Assembly: GCF_011090385.1 (NCBI RefSeq)
Contig: NZ_SEWW01000004.1
Coordinates: forward strand, 1-64,000
Reading direction: 5' to 3'
Origin: Aquirufa beregesia
Lineage (GTDB): Bacteria; Bacteroidota; Bacteroidia; Cytophagales; Spirosomataceae
Length of the DNA stretch: 64,000 nt
Below are positions 9,207-18,140 of this stretch, one piece after another. The number at the start of each line of letters is the position of its first letter. The stretch's first letter is position 1. The position numbers and the translations under genes are program-made. The notes under the pieces were generated by a model. The model was not told the DNA's origin, searched no databases, and was given only the letters and a program-made list of their open reading frames with translations.

Positions 9207-10979
9207 CTAATCATAAAGTCCGAGAATCAATTTTTCATATCTAGATACAATCACCTTGCGCTTTAATTTCAAGGTTGGGGTTAATTCTCCATCTGAAATT
9301 GTAAATAATCTTGGTAATAAGACAAATTTCTTAACTTGCTCATAACGTGCCACTGATGCCATGGTCATTAAGACCTCCTCATTTATTTTTTCAATTACTT
9401 TGGGGTGTGCTATCATCTCTTCTGGGGTACTAAGCACAATATCCTGTTGTTTACACCAAACTTGAAGCACATTAAATTCGGGAATAATGAGCGCCGATGG
9501 AAATTTTTGTCCTTCTCCCACCACCATACATTGTTCGATAAATGTTGATTCTTTTAATTTATTTTCAACCAATTGTGGGGCAACATATTTACCTCCTGAG
9601 GTTTTAAAAATCTCTTTTTTGCGATCGGTGATTTTTAAATATTTCCCCTCCACTAATTCTCCTATATCTCCCGTATGAAACCAGCCCTCCGGGTCAATTG
9701 CCTCAGCTGTAGCTATAGGGTTATTATAATATCCCGGCATAACAGAATCTCCTTTTACACATATTTCTCCGTCTTCTGCTATTTTTAATTGGACACAATC
9801 TAATAAAGTTCCCACACAACCTACTTTAAAATCAGGAGGACATATTTTCGATACCGATATCACAGGTGACGTCTCTGTTAAACCATAGCCTTCCGCAATG
9901 GGAATATTGGCCGCCCAAAAAATGCGGGATAAGCGTGGCTGAAGTGCTGCAGACCCAGAAGTAATCGCTCGGATGTTTCCTCCCAATGCTTCCTGCCATT
10001 TACTGAATATCAATTTCCTAAATATGGCCAATTTGATGCTATCCCAAAATCCCAATTTTTCCATGGGATCATATTTCAATCCAAAGTCAATGGCCGCAAA
10101 AAACAACTTCCTCTTAATACCCGTTAACTCATTTCCTTTAGCCAATACTTTATCATATACTTTTTCTAAAAGCCGTGGAACGGTGGCAAACATAGCTGGT
10201 TTGACCTCTTTGATATTTTCGGCTACTGTATCTAAATTTTCAGCATAATAGATGGAAACACCATAAAAAACATATAGATAAATATTGGTCCGCTCATAAA
10301 TATGGCACATAGGTAGAAAACTCAATACCTTATCTCGAGAATTGATTTGAAAAAAATCTCCTCGATCCAAGGCCTTCACATTACTGATAATGTTATGATG
10401 GGTCAACATGACACCCTTAGGTCTACCTGTTGTTCCCGAAGTGTATATTAAGGTAAGCAAGTCATGAGCTTGAACCGATGCTTTGATGGGCTCTAATACG
10501 CTGGCATCTTTACCTTGCCCTAATTCCTTTACTTCCGTCCATAAGTTAGCACCAGCAATAGGCTCAAAGGTATAAATGGATTTAATCCTTGCATTTCCTT
10601 TGACTGCTTCTTTGGTTTTTAAATAGAGCTCTTCATTTTCTGCAAATATAAATTCAACTCCTGAGTCTTCAAAAATGAAAGCATAATCCTCTACCGTAAT
10701 GGTGGGATATAAAGGAACAGTTACGGCTCCAAGCACTTGAACAGCAAAGTCAACGAAATTCCATTCGGGTCTGTTGGTAGAAATGATGGCTATTTTATCC
10801 CCTGGTTTGATACCTAAATTTAGCAAACCTAATGCCAACTGTTCTATCGTTTCTAAGGTATCCGTATTAGAATAATTTTTCCAGTAACCATCTTCTTTCT
10901 TATTAAATAAATCTGACTTATGGAAAGTTTTATATACGTCTAATAAATCAAATACACGTGTTAATGAAGCATGTTTCAT
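9207..10979 (-). CDS. long-chain acyl-CoA synthetase (AMP-binding)
   Basis: 590 residues with the adenylate-forming signatures in order: P-loop-like LIYTSGTTGRPKGVMLTHHN, GYGLTETSP, GWFHTGDIG and DRKKEIFKTSGGKYVAPQ. The length and C-terminal layout match the FadD15-like long-chain group. It activates fatty acids to acyl-CoA through an acyl-adenylate, for lipid synthesis or beta-oxidation. It stands alone, 115 bases from gmd. A TAACTTTG element at 11005-11012 on the minus strand probably drives it. Confidence 0.92.
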   Translation of the reverse strand: MKHASLTRVFDLLDVYKTFHKSDLFNKKEDGYWKNYSNTDTLETIEQLALGLLNLGIKPGDKIAIISTNRPEWNFVDFAVQVLGAVTVPLYPTITVEDYAFIFEDSGVEFIFAENEELYLKTKEAVKGNARIKSIYTFEPIAGANLWTEVKELGQGKDASVLEPIKASVQAHDLLTLIYTSGTTGRPKGVMLTHHNIISNVKALDRGDFFQINSRDKVLSFLPMCHIYERTNIYLYVFYGVSIYYAENLDTVAENIKEVKPAMFATVPRLLEKVYDKVLAKGNELTGIKRKLFFAAIDFGLKYDPMEKLGFWDSIKLAIFRKLIFSKWQEALGGNIRAITSGSAALQPRLSRIFWAANIPIAEGYGLTETSPVISVSKICPPDFKVGCVGTLLDCVQLKIAEDGEICVKGDSVMPGYYNNPIATAEAIDPEGWFHTGDIGELVEGKYLKITDRKKEIFKTSGGKYVAPQLVENKLKESTFIEQCMVVGEGQKFPSALIIPEFNVLQVWCKQQDIVLSTPEEMIAHPKVIEKINEEVLMTMASVARYEQVKKFVLLPRLFTISDGELTPTLKLKRKVIVSRYEKLILGLYD

Positions 10980-11004
10980 ATAAATCGGTCTAGTACAAAC
11001 AAAT

Positions 11005-11012
11005 CAAAGTTA
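11005..11012 (-). promoter_or_regulatory. Bacteroidota -7 promoter element for the acyl-CoA synthetase gene
   Basis: The minus strand reads TAACTTTG 26 bases upstream of the start codon. A TTTG lies 14 bases further upstream, closer than the usual 19 or so. Confidence 0.4.
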
Positions 11013-11071
11013 GCTAAATCTAAAAACAAAATGTGAGAATTGGCTTATTTTTTAGGATTGAATTTATATAG

Positions 11072-12586
11072 CTAGGGAATAGTTAAACTTCTTCTTATTT
11101 CTTGTAAATAAATACTACTCGGATATTTAGTAACGAATTGTAAGCCTAAATCCTTATCCTTATAATCCGTTAATTGCAAATACTGATATAGAGCATCATC
11201 GCCATAAATATCTTGGTCAAAACGATCATAAATATCTTTAAAGAGAACTTTCGCTTGTTCTATCTGCTTTTTTTCTAAAGCCTTTTGTGCCATTAAATAC
11301 AAGATATCATCTTCTAAACTCTGGCCTTTTTGGCTTTTGAACAATTGATCCAATGCCAGATCAGCATCTTGTACTTTCTTTTGTTCATAGAGCCACTGAA
11401 TAGTTGCAAATGATTTTAATGCAGTTTCTAAGGTATCTATTCCTGTATTATCTTCTATAACCCAACTCAAATGCAAGGCATCATTGGCGATTTCCTTTTG
11501 TGTACTTTGTTTCAATACATCAAAATTGGCTTTCGCTAATTCAAAGTCGCCTGTATAATAATAAAGTTTACCTGTCTTTAATTTAGCTTCATAGGCTATC
11601 GGTGAGTCCTTTACCAATTTCTCCACTTGAGCGTATTGAATTAAAGCATCGTATTTTCTACCAGCATACAAATACACATCTCCCAACTCCAATTTCATCT
11701 GTGCTTGTAAGTTGATATTAAACTCTGATAACTCGATCCCTTTCTGATATACTTTTTCGGCTGAATCCAATTGATTTAATTGATACATAAATATCCTGGC
11801 TTCTGATAAATACGTCTCTGCAGTACCAGCATTGTTTCCTCGATCTTTTCTTAATTCACGATAGGATTGAATCAAATTAGAAAACTCCGTTTTCTCAATC
11901 ACCATCTTATTTTGAATGCTTTGCTCTTGAGAAGCTAGTAATAATTGCTTCCAATTTATTCGTTGCGAAGAACGAGGATATGTTTTAATCAAATAATCAA
12001 ATATCTGATTGACCAAAGGCCATTGTTGACGCTGAAAACTGGCTATTCCAAAATCATTCACTTCCTTTCCTCCCGATTTAAATCGAATATCCAATGCCTT
12101 TCTTTGCATCCAAACCTTCTCCCATTGTTGATTCAATGCATACCAATGAATGATGAGTTCGACCGGATTGGCTTGTTCAGGTGTAGCCTGAATCAAAGAA
12201 ACTAGCATTTGCTCTACTTCCCGATTGGCTATTCCCTGGTCTTTTAAACCAATCAACCAATCTTTAGTCACTTCTAAGCCCTGGGTGTTGATTAACTTAT
12301 CCACAATTTGTCCACAATACTTAATCCATAGCGGTGCTAAATTTTCTTTAAGTACTTCATTAAATGAATAAAATGTTAAAAAAGAACCATTATTAATGTT
12401 TTTTATGAATAATTCATCTAACTGCTTAGTCCTTTTTTTCTCTTTTTTAATTTTTACAATTTGATGTAATCTGTCTACAAATAAAGAATCGGGACTTTTA
12501 ATGAAAGCATTAGCCTGAATAGGAAGTCCATAACCTATCAGAAGGAATACGAGAAATAAATAAGATTTAGAAAATGTTTTCCACAT
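11072..12586 (-). CDS. exported tetratricopeptide-repeat protein
   Basis: 504 residues with an N-terminal signal peptide (about 8-27, ending QANA). The body is almost wholly helical, with TPR-like pairs (for example QLDSAEKVYQKGIEL, AGRKYDALIQYAQVEKL, YYYTGDFELAKANFDVL, KKQIEQAKVLFKDIYDRF). TPR proteins act as scaffolds; no catalytic motif is visible and the specific role is unknown. Its start codon overlaps a DnaA-box-like TTTTCCACA, and an exact DnaA box lies inside the gene (12297-12305), so it forms the left flank of the putative replication origin. Confidence 0.75.
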   Translation of the reverse strand: MWKTFSKSYLFLVFLLIGYGLPIQANAFIKSPDSLFVDRLHQIVKIKKEKKRTKQLDELFIKNINNGSFLTFYSFNEVLKENLAPLWIKYCGQIVDKLINTQGLEVTKDWLIGLKDQGIANREVEQMLVSLIQATPEQANPVELIIHWYALNQQWEKVWMQRKALDIRFKSGGKEVNDFGIASFQRQQWPLVNQIFDYLIKTYPRSSQRINWKQLLLASQEQSIQNKMVIEKTEFSNLIQSYRELRKDRGNNAGTAETYLSEARIFMYQLNQLDSAEKVYQKGIELSEFNINLQAQMKLELGDVYLYAGRKYDALIQYAQVEKLVKDSPIAYEAKLKTGKLYYYTGDFELAKANFDVLKQSTQKEIANDALHLSWVIEDNTGIDTLETALKSFATIQWLYEQKKVQDADLALDQLFKSQKGQSLEDDILYLMAQKALEKKQIEQAKVLFKDIYDRFDQDIYGDDALYQYLQLTDYKDKDLGLQFVTKYPSSIYLQEIRRSLTIP

Positions 12587-12881
12587 GACTTATTTAAAAA
12601 AAATAAAATTTATATAAATCTCTTTTTTGTTTCTTATTGTTATTCAATGTGGATAAGTGGATAAGCGTATTTTTGTTTTATAACTATCTGATAATAAATA
12701 GTTTAAATATTTCATAGTTAAGTATTATTTGTAGATAAGTTTCAAATATACTGTGGATAGTTTTGAAAAATTGTCCATATCTTTTCTCCCAAAATATCTT
12801 TCCACAATTTCCACATGGATTGTTCACTCTTTGGAATGCTTATGAACATGTTATCCACATTATTTTTGGGTATTTATCAAC
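12297..12881. other. putative chromosomal replication origin (oriC)
   Basis: The core is the AT-rich gene-free gap 12587-12859. Exact DnaA boxes TTATCCACA lie at 12297-12305 (plus, inside the TPR gene), 12648-12656 (minus) and 12851-12859 (plus). One-mismatch versions are at 12308-12316, 12656-12664, 12730-12738, 12752-12760 and 12873-12881; TTTTCCACA at 12577-12585 fits TTWTNCACA, and two looser copies lie at 12798-12815. Stretches of nearly pure A/T (12597-12647, 12690-12735) could be the unwinding element. Base bias supports a replication switch: by hand I count 33 G and 53 C in 10021-10260 but 59 G and 41 C in 16021-16260, both inside minus-strand genes. Two parS sites lie nearby. No dnaA gene adjoins. 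Confidence 0.8.
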
Positions 12882-14503
12882 AAATCAGAAATTTGAAAAT
12901 TGGCTTTTAATTTGATTTTACCTTCAAAGAAATATACGGGTTCTGACTTTTTCCTCAGTTTAAAATTACCAATATCCCAGTAACCATTATTATTTAGGTC
13001 AGCAATAACGCGTATTTGATACAGCCCAGGTTCCACGTGGATAAATTCAAAGCGTTTGCTTGTTTTAACGGTCATGTAAGGCTCAAATGTATCGGCTTTT
13101 ATCAATTCTACGATAAAGTGATTTGTAGGCCTTTGGCTGGTTATTTGGCCATCTATACTACCATAATTTTCTACGTCTTGCCATTCCATCTTTTGCATGT
13201 ATGCTTGACTAGAATCAGCCTCTACTCCAACAAATGCATTTTTATTGATGCTCAATTCGAATTTAGTTCTGCTGGGTAAATAGGCATTTTTAATGGTTAA
13301 ACTATTTTGGAATTGATTCCATTGAAAAGCTTGATCAGGTAAACTGTGGATTTCTCCTTCTTCTGTTTTAAATAGAATTCCTGTGGATGCCCATTGCTGA
13401 ACGGGTTTTGTAAATTTTATTTGTAGGGAATCAGAAGGAGAAAGTAATTTTCCTGGTCCCGGTCTTACTTCAAAGTTTAGATCTAGCTTTTGAATTTTTT
13501 CTTTTTTAGCTAATTCTCTAAATTTTATTTTAAGGGGTATTTGATACTTTCTATCCAAAGAATCCGTCATGGTAGCTTGAACAAAGATGGTGTCTGTGCT
13601 ATTTTGGTTCAATACATAGAATCGAAGGTTTTTGTTGTCTTCCTGTTGAAAATATAATTGTGCCTTAGGAGTATTTTGTAAAACAAGCGATTTAATTCCC
13701 CTGTTGAATTCATACAAAACTGTTTTGGCAGAAGCTGTTGTTTTACTTAGTTTCAATGAATCTTGATTTTGTAAACTAATAGCAAAATGTTGTTCTTGAT
13801 TTTTACTTAAATCAATATACTTGTCGGAAATAAAATCCACCGATTCTTTATTCGAGTTATAGAGCAAATTATTATTGATGTCGTTAAAAGCCGCCATATA
13901 ATATTTTCCTTTAGCCAAGTTTTCTAATAGGTAGTTTCCTGATGTGTCTGTTTTAACGAAATAGTAGGGTTTCGTTGTATGAATGGACAGGGAATCGTTC
14001 CATGGATATAGGGCGACTAATATATTTTCGGGATGTTTTTGCGTCAGCAATTGCTTTACATTTCCTTTGATTTGAAGGGAGTCAATATCATTGGATGTAC
14101 TAAATACTAATTTGATATTTTTACCTACATTTCTTTCTGATGCATCTTCAATGGCATTCCTAAAATTAAATGTATAGGTTGTATTATCCTTCAGGGTACT
14201 ATCCAATAAAATACTAAGCCCTTGAGGTCTAATTTTTGTTTGATAAGTTCCTACCGATGGAGTAATTAATAGTTCTTGGCTTAAATTTCGGATACCTACA
14301 TATTCGTTGAAAGTAAGTTCTATTTTTTTCCCTTTAAAATTTCGGCTTTTATTTAAGGGAATGGATTCACTGATTTTGGGTGCTAGTGTATCTTTTTTGC
14401 CTCCTGGAGGGTTAGCCATTTGGGCACAACTTTGTAGAATCAGGATGATAAACAATCCAGACAGAAGAGTAAAAAGAGCTACATTTTTAAGCCTACTGAG
14501 CAT
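12860..14503 (-). CDS. Ig-like domain lipoprotein
   Basis: 547 residues. A lipoprotein signal is visible (hydrophobic stretch, then LQSCAQ, lipid on the Cys near residue 27), so it should be anchored in the outer membrane or periplasm. After the NPPGGKKDTLAP start of the mature part comes an Ig-like domain (ISESIPLNKS, ELTFNEYV, TYTFNFRNAIEDASERN). A carboxypeptidase-regulatory-like segment follows (TSGNYLLENLAKGKYYMAAFNDINNN), then further beta-rich repeats and a closing GLYQIRVIADLNNNGYWDIGNF. I recognise this as a conserved Bacteroidota family without assigned function. Its stop codon abuts an exact DnaA box, so it is the right flank of the putative origin. It is transcribed towards the origin. 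Confidence 0.78.
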   Translation of the reverse strand: MLSRLKNVALFTLLSGLFIILILQSCAQMANPPGGKKDTLAPKISESIPLNKSRNFKGKKIELTFNEYVGIRNLSQELLITPSVGTYQTKIRPQGLSILLDSTLKDNTTYTFNFRNAIEDASERNVGKNIKLVFSTSNDIDSLQIKGNVKQLLTQKHPENILVALYPWNDSLSIHTTKPYYFVKTDTSGNYLLENLAKGKYYMAAFNDINNNLLYNSNKESVDFISDKYIDLSKNQEQHFAISLQNQDSLKLSKTTASAKTVLYEFNRGIKSLVLQNTPKAQLYFQQEDNKNLRFYVLNQNSTDTIFVQATMTDSLDRKYQIPLKIKFRELAKKEKIQKLDLNFEVRPGPGKLLSPSDSLQIKFTKPVQQWASTGILFKTEEGEIHSLPDQAFQWNQFQNSLTIKNAYLPSRTKFELSINKNAFVGVEADSSQAYMQKMEWQDVENYGSIDGQITSQRPTNHFIVELIKADTFEPYMTVKTSKRFEFIHVEPGLYQIRVIADLNNNGYWDIGNFKLRKKSEPVYFFEGKIKLKANFQISDLLINTQK

Positions 14504-15380
14504 GTTCGAAGATATATAAATTACTAGAATAATTGCCTTTTCCTAGCCAGGCTTTGATATTAGAAAGCAGACCAATGATAAAGGACAAAATGACTTTTTT
14601 AGAACCACTTTGGTATTCATGACTCATTAGCGAAATGTAAAAGCTATCAAATACCAATCCTTTTTTTTCTTTTAGCGAGAATCCATATTGCTTAGCAATG
14701 GCTTGTATGGTTTCCGGAGTAAAATGATAGATATGCCTTGGGACATCATATGCTGCCCAATATTCTTGAAAGTAGTGAGCATCATAGCTGTTGTTATTGG
14801 GTAAAGCCAATAACAATTTACCCGTAGGTGATAAGTTCTTTTTAAAGAAGGCGAAGTATTCATGTAATTCATATACATGTTCCAATACATGCCAAAGACT
14901 AATGACTTGAAATGTTTCTGACGAGGGAATACTGCTTAGGTGGGGATATATTGTTTTGCCAGTTAATTGGGCGGCCTTTTGAGCTGTATTTGGGTCCAGC
15001 TCCATGCCATGAATATTCCATCCTCTACTTTGACAAGCTTGCAGAAAATGACCTGTTCCACAGCCAATATCTAAGATGTTTTTGGTTCCCTTTTTTTCAG
15101 GCTCTATCCAGTAGGTTTTTTGTCGAAGGGTGATATTTCTTACCCGCTGGTACAGTTTGTTAATGAACCCTTTTTCTGTATTACTATGGGAAATATAATT
15201 TTCGGATTTGTAATAGGGACCCGCTTCATCTGCTTTGGGTCTTGGATTCGTGAAGCGTAAATGGCAGCTTTGACATTCCACAATTTGGAATGTTTGATGC
15301 GATACGGTATAATCTTTGGCACTCAGAATGAGATTAAATGCTTTGTTTGAGCAAGCCGGACATTCTTTTAATTCTTCCAT
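14493..15380 (-). CDS. class I SAM-dependent methyltransferase with N-terminal zinc-ribbon
   Basis: 295 residues. Two CxxC pairs near the start (ECPACSNK, ECQSCHLRF) look like a zinc ribbon. The SAM-binding motif NILDIGCGTGHFL and later ISLWHVLEHV mark a Rossmann methyltransferase. The substrate is unknown; relatives modify sugars, quinones or small molecules. It overlaps the lipoprotein gene by 11 bases and starts 2 bases after the mnmG stop, so mnmG, this gene and the lipoprotein gene are probably co-transcribed. Confidence 0.82.
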   Translation of the reverse strand: MEELKECPACSNKAFNLILSAKDYTVSHQTFQIVECQSCHLRFTNPRPKADEAGPYYKSENYISHSNTEKGFINKLYQRVRNITLRQKTYWIEPEKKGTKNILDIGCGTGHFLQACQSRGWNIHGMELDPNTAQKAAQLTGKTIYPHLSSIPSSETFQVISLWHVLEHVYELHEYFAFFKKNLSPTGKLLLALPNNNSYDAHYFQEYWAAYDVPRHIYHFTPETIQAIAKQYGFSLKEKKGLVFDSFYISLMSHEYQSGSKKVILSFIIGLLSNIKAWLGKGNYSSNLYIFEHAQ

Positions 15381-15382
15381 AA

Positions 15383-17245
15383 TTAGCGACCCATGAATAA
15401 AAGTAGAATGGATACATCGGATGCAGAAACTCCTGATATTCTGCTAGCCTGACCAATGGTTTGTGGTCGGATGGATTTTAGTTTAATTCTAGATTCTGTT
15501 GACAGCGTTTTAATTTTGTCGTAGTCAAATGTTTCTGGAATTTGAAGATCTTCCATCGTTTTCATTTTATCGACCATCAGTCTTTCTTTCTCTATATAGC
15601 TTTCGTACTTAACAATGATTTCTGCTTGTTCAATGACCTCTTGGGAATAGACATCTTGAAGGTGCTGAATCAATGGATGTTTTAATAAAGCGGAGAAACT
15701 TAAGTCGGAACGTTTCAGCAAATTGACAATGGGTGTTCCTTCCCGGAGGCTTGAGCTACCCTGGTTTTCTAGCCAAGCATTCATCTCATCTGGCTTTACT
15801 TTGCTTGTTTTAATATGGTCAAGAAGCTGGGTTACATCACGTTGTTTTTGTTGGAATTTATCCATCCGTTTTTTTGTTGCTAGCCCTAATTCATAACCCT
15901 TAGCTGTTAACCTTTCATCGGCATTATCTTGTCTCAAAAGCGTTCTAAATTCAGCCCTTGAAGTAAACATTCGGTATGGCTCATCTGTCCCTTTATTGAT
16001 TAGGTCATCGATCAATACTCCGATGTAGGCATCTGATCTGGATAGAGTGAAGGGGTCCATTTGTTGTGCTTTTTGGTGGGCATTGATTCCAGCCATGAGA
16101 CCCTGACAAGCGGCTTCTTCATAGCCTGTAGTTCCATTTATTTGACCAGCAAAAAATAGTCCTTGAACTAGCTTTGTTTCTAAGGTTGCTAGTAATTGAG
16201 TTGGAGGAAAGTAATCGTATTCAATGGCATAGCCTGGTCTGAAAAGTTTTGCTTTTTCAAAGCCCGGTATAAGCCGGATGGCCTCAAACTGTATTTCTTC
16301 TGGTAGTGATGTAGAGAATCCATTCACATAAATTTCTACGGTATTCCAGCCTTCTGGTTCTACAAATATTTGATGGCTGTCTTTATCGGCAAAGCGGTTA
16401 ATTTTATCTTCCACGGAAGGGCAATATCTTGGCCCAAGGCCTTTAATTCTACCCGCAAACATGGGGGATTTATCAAAGCCTTTTCTTAGTACTTCGTGTA
16501 CTTTGGTATTGGTATGAGTAATCCAGCAAGATCGTTGTTCTTGTATTGGGCTTTCTGTCAAGTAGGAAAAACTACTAGGATTTTCATCGCCCTTTTGTTC
16601 TTCCATAGCGGAATAATCAAGGCTTCTTCCATCTACTCTTGGGGGGGTACCTGTCTTCATTCTGCCGGATTCAAAGCCTACTTGAACTAATTGTTCGGTT
16701 AGTCCTTGAACCATAGGTTCGGCCATCCTTCCTCCTCCAAAATGCTTCTCTCCAATGTGGATTAAACCATTTAAAAAGGTGCCATTGGTGAGTACTACAG
16801 TGCGGGCTTTGAACTCAATTCCCATGCGAGTTATGACACCGTAGACTTCATTTTTTTTGATGAGTAATTGTTGTACTGAATCTTGCCAAAAATCTACTAG
16901 AGGGTTTTGTTCCAATACCATTCTCCATTCTTCTGCAAATCGCATTCGGTCCGACTGGCACCTTGGGGACCACATGGCTGGACCTTTTGAGCGGTTCAGC
17001 ATGCGAAACTGAATCATTGTTTTGTCTGAAATCAGACCAGACATTCCTCCAAGCGCATCTATTTCTCGTACAATTTGACCTTTGGCCACCCCGCCCATGG
17101 CAGGATTGCAAGACATTTGTGCGATGGTTTGCATATTCATGGTGATGAGCAAAACGCTCGACCCCATTTGAGCTGCAGCATGTGCTGCTTCACAACCGGC
17201 ATGCCCCGCTCCTACTACAATTACATCGTATGCTTGTTGTTGCAT
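15383..17245 (-). CDS. mnmG: tRNA uridine-5-carboxymethylaminomethyl modification enzyme MnmG (GidA)
   Basis: 620 residues, normal length. It shows the FAD-binding dinucleotide motif VVGAGHAGCEAAHAAA at the N-terminus, then CNPAMGGVAKG, TGTPPRVDGRS, and GTTGYEEAACQGLMAG with the conserved cysteine. With MnmE it modifies the wobble uridine of several tRNAs. In many bacteria (for example enterobacteria) this gene lies beside oriC, which fits the putative origin 2.5 kb away. A perfect parS sits 10 bases upstream of its start codon. Confidence 0.97.
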   Translation of the reverse strand: MQQQAYDVIVVGAGHAGCEAAHAAAQMGSSVLLITMNMQTIAQMSCNPAMGGVAKGQIVREIDALGGMSGLISDKTMIQFRMLNRSKGPAMWSPRCQSDRMRFAEEWRMVLEQNPLVDFWQDSVQQLLIKKNEVYGVITRMGIEFKARTVVLTNGTFLNGLIHIGEKHFGGGRMAEPMVQGLTEQLVQVGFESGRMKTGTPPRVDGRSLDYSAMEEQKGDENPSSFSYLTESPIQEQRSCWITHTNTKVHEVLRKGFDKSPMFAGRIKGLGPRYCPSVEDKINRFADKDSHQIFVEPEGWNTVEIYVNGFSTSLPEEIQFEAIRLIPGFEKAKLFRPGYAIEYDYFPPTQLLATLETKLVQGLFFAGQINGTTGYEEAACQGLMAGINAHQKAQQMDPFTLSRSDAYIGVLIDDLINKGTDEPYRMFTSRAEFRTLLRQDNADERLTAKGYELGLATKKRMDKFQQKQRDVTQLLDHIKTSKVKPDEMNAWLENQGSSSLREGTPIVNLLKRSDLSFSALLKHPLIQHLQDVYSQEVIEQAEIIVKYESYIEKERLMVDKMKTMEDLQIPETFDYDKIKTLSTESRIKLKSIRPQTIGQASRISGVSASDVSILLLFMGR

Positions 17246-17254
17246 TTTCTATTT

Positions 17255-17270
17255 TGTTTCACGTGAAACA
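17255..17270. promoter_or_regulatory. parS site (ParB-binding palindrome)
   Basis: The sequence TGTTTCACGTGAAACA is a perfect 16-bp palindrome identical to the widely conserved chromosomal parS consensus. It occupies the 26-base gap between the ybeY stop and the mnmG start. ParB loads here to form the partition complex, typically near oriC. A second identical copy is at 18839-18854. Confidence 0.93.
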
Positions 17271-17271
17271 T

Positions 17272-17694
17272 TTATTGTTCTTTAAAATATTGTGCCAAGT
17301 AATAATCTTCTTTGGCCGTCATTAACTCTTTATCCTCTTTCTTTTTGTCTTTATACCCGGCTAAATGAAGTAAACCATGGACCATTACACGTTCTAATTC
17401 GCTGCTTTCCGTCCCTAGTTTGTTGCCATTTTCTAAGATTCTATCATAAGAAATGAAGATATCTCCTTCTAGTTTTTTGGAATCTTCTGAGTTATCAAAC
17501 GTCACAATATCGGTTAAGGTATCATGGTTTAAATACGTTTTGTTGATATCTAAAAGATAGTCATCAGAACAAAAAATATAACTTATTTCCCCAATGGATT
17601 TTTGTTCTTCTGTGGCTACAGCTTTTAACCAGGCTTTATGCTTGTTTTTATTGGGCAGTGAAAAGACAATCTCTTCTGAGCAAAATTGTATCAT
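17272..17694 (-). CDS. ybeY: endoribonuclease YbeY (rRNA maturation)
   Basis: 140 residues. The family core TDIVTFD (61-67) and metal-binding HGLLHLAGYKD (H106, H110) are present. YbeY takes part in 16S rRNA 3' processing and ribosome quality control. The third histidine of the classic HGxLHLxGYDH motif is not at its usual place (K-D instead of D-H); I believe this is usual in Bacteroidota but cannot check here. It is followed by parS and mnmG and preceded by yraN, 23 bases away. Confidence 0.9.
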   Translation of the reverse strand: MIQFCSEEIVFSLPNKNKHKAWLKAVATEEQKSIGEISYIFCSDDYLLDINKTYLNHDTLTDIVTFDNSEDSKKLEGDIFISYDRILENGNKLGTESSELERVMVHGLLHLAGYKDKKKEDKELMTAKEDYYLAQYFKEQ

Positions 17695-17717
17695 GGTTTT
17701 TCATTCAAAGAGCTAAT

Positions 17718-18071
17718 TTACAAAAAAGCATCCTCGAAATGTTCTAATTTGGTTGCTTGTGGTAAAAAAGTAATGGATATACTATCGAAACGTATTTCTT
17801 TTTCCCAATTTTGTTCCGTTTGATACTGGTTAGCGGCCTGAGAAAGCATGGTGGTTTTGTGTGTATTAATTTGTTCTTCTGGATAGCCAAATCGGGTTCT
17901 TTGAAGGGATTTTACTTCGATGAAGACTAGGGTTTGGTTGTCTAAAGCGATGATATCTACCTCCGCTTTTCCTGTTCGGTAATTTTTATCAAGTATTTGG
18001 TAGTGATTTCGACGTAAATAGTCTACAGCTATTCCTTCTGCTCGTTTGCCAAGCTTTAAATGTTTTGCCAT
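17718..18071 (-). CDS. YraN/UPF0102 family endonuclease-like protein
   Basis: I place the start at the Met of MAKHLKLGKRAEGIAVDYL (18071) rather than 39 bases earlier, because this is the usual family N-terminus. The restriction-endonuclease-like core is visible: GKRAEGIAVDYL, KNYRTGKAEVDIIALD and VFIEVKSL (the D...ExK pattern). The function of the family is not established; a nuclease role linked to DNA processing is suggested by the fold. It is probably in one operon with ybeY and mnmG. Confidence 0.85.
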   Translation of the reverse strand: MAKHLKLGKRAEGIAVDYLRRNHYQILDKNYRTGKAEVDIIALDNQTLVFIEVKSLQRTRFGYPEEQINTHKTTMLSQAANQYQTEQNWEKEIRFDSISITFLPQATKLEHFEDAFL

Positions 18072-18076
18072 TCTCT

Positions 18077-18084
18077 TATCTTTG
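18077..18084 (+). promoter_or_regulatory. possible -7 promoter element for lipB
   Basis: TATCTTTG matches TAnnTTTG on the plus strand, 57 bases before the lipB start and just outside the yraN start. No TTTG is seen at the usual spacing, so the call is tentative. Confidence 0.35.
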
Positions 18085-18140
18085 TGATGCAAGGTATATA
18101 AGGGAAACAATCCTTTTCATTAACTCCTTGATAATCTAAG

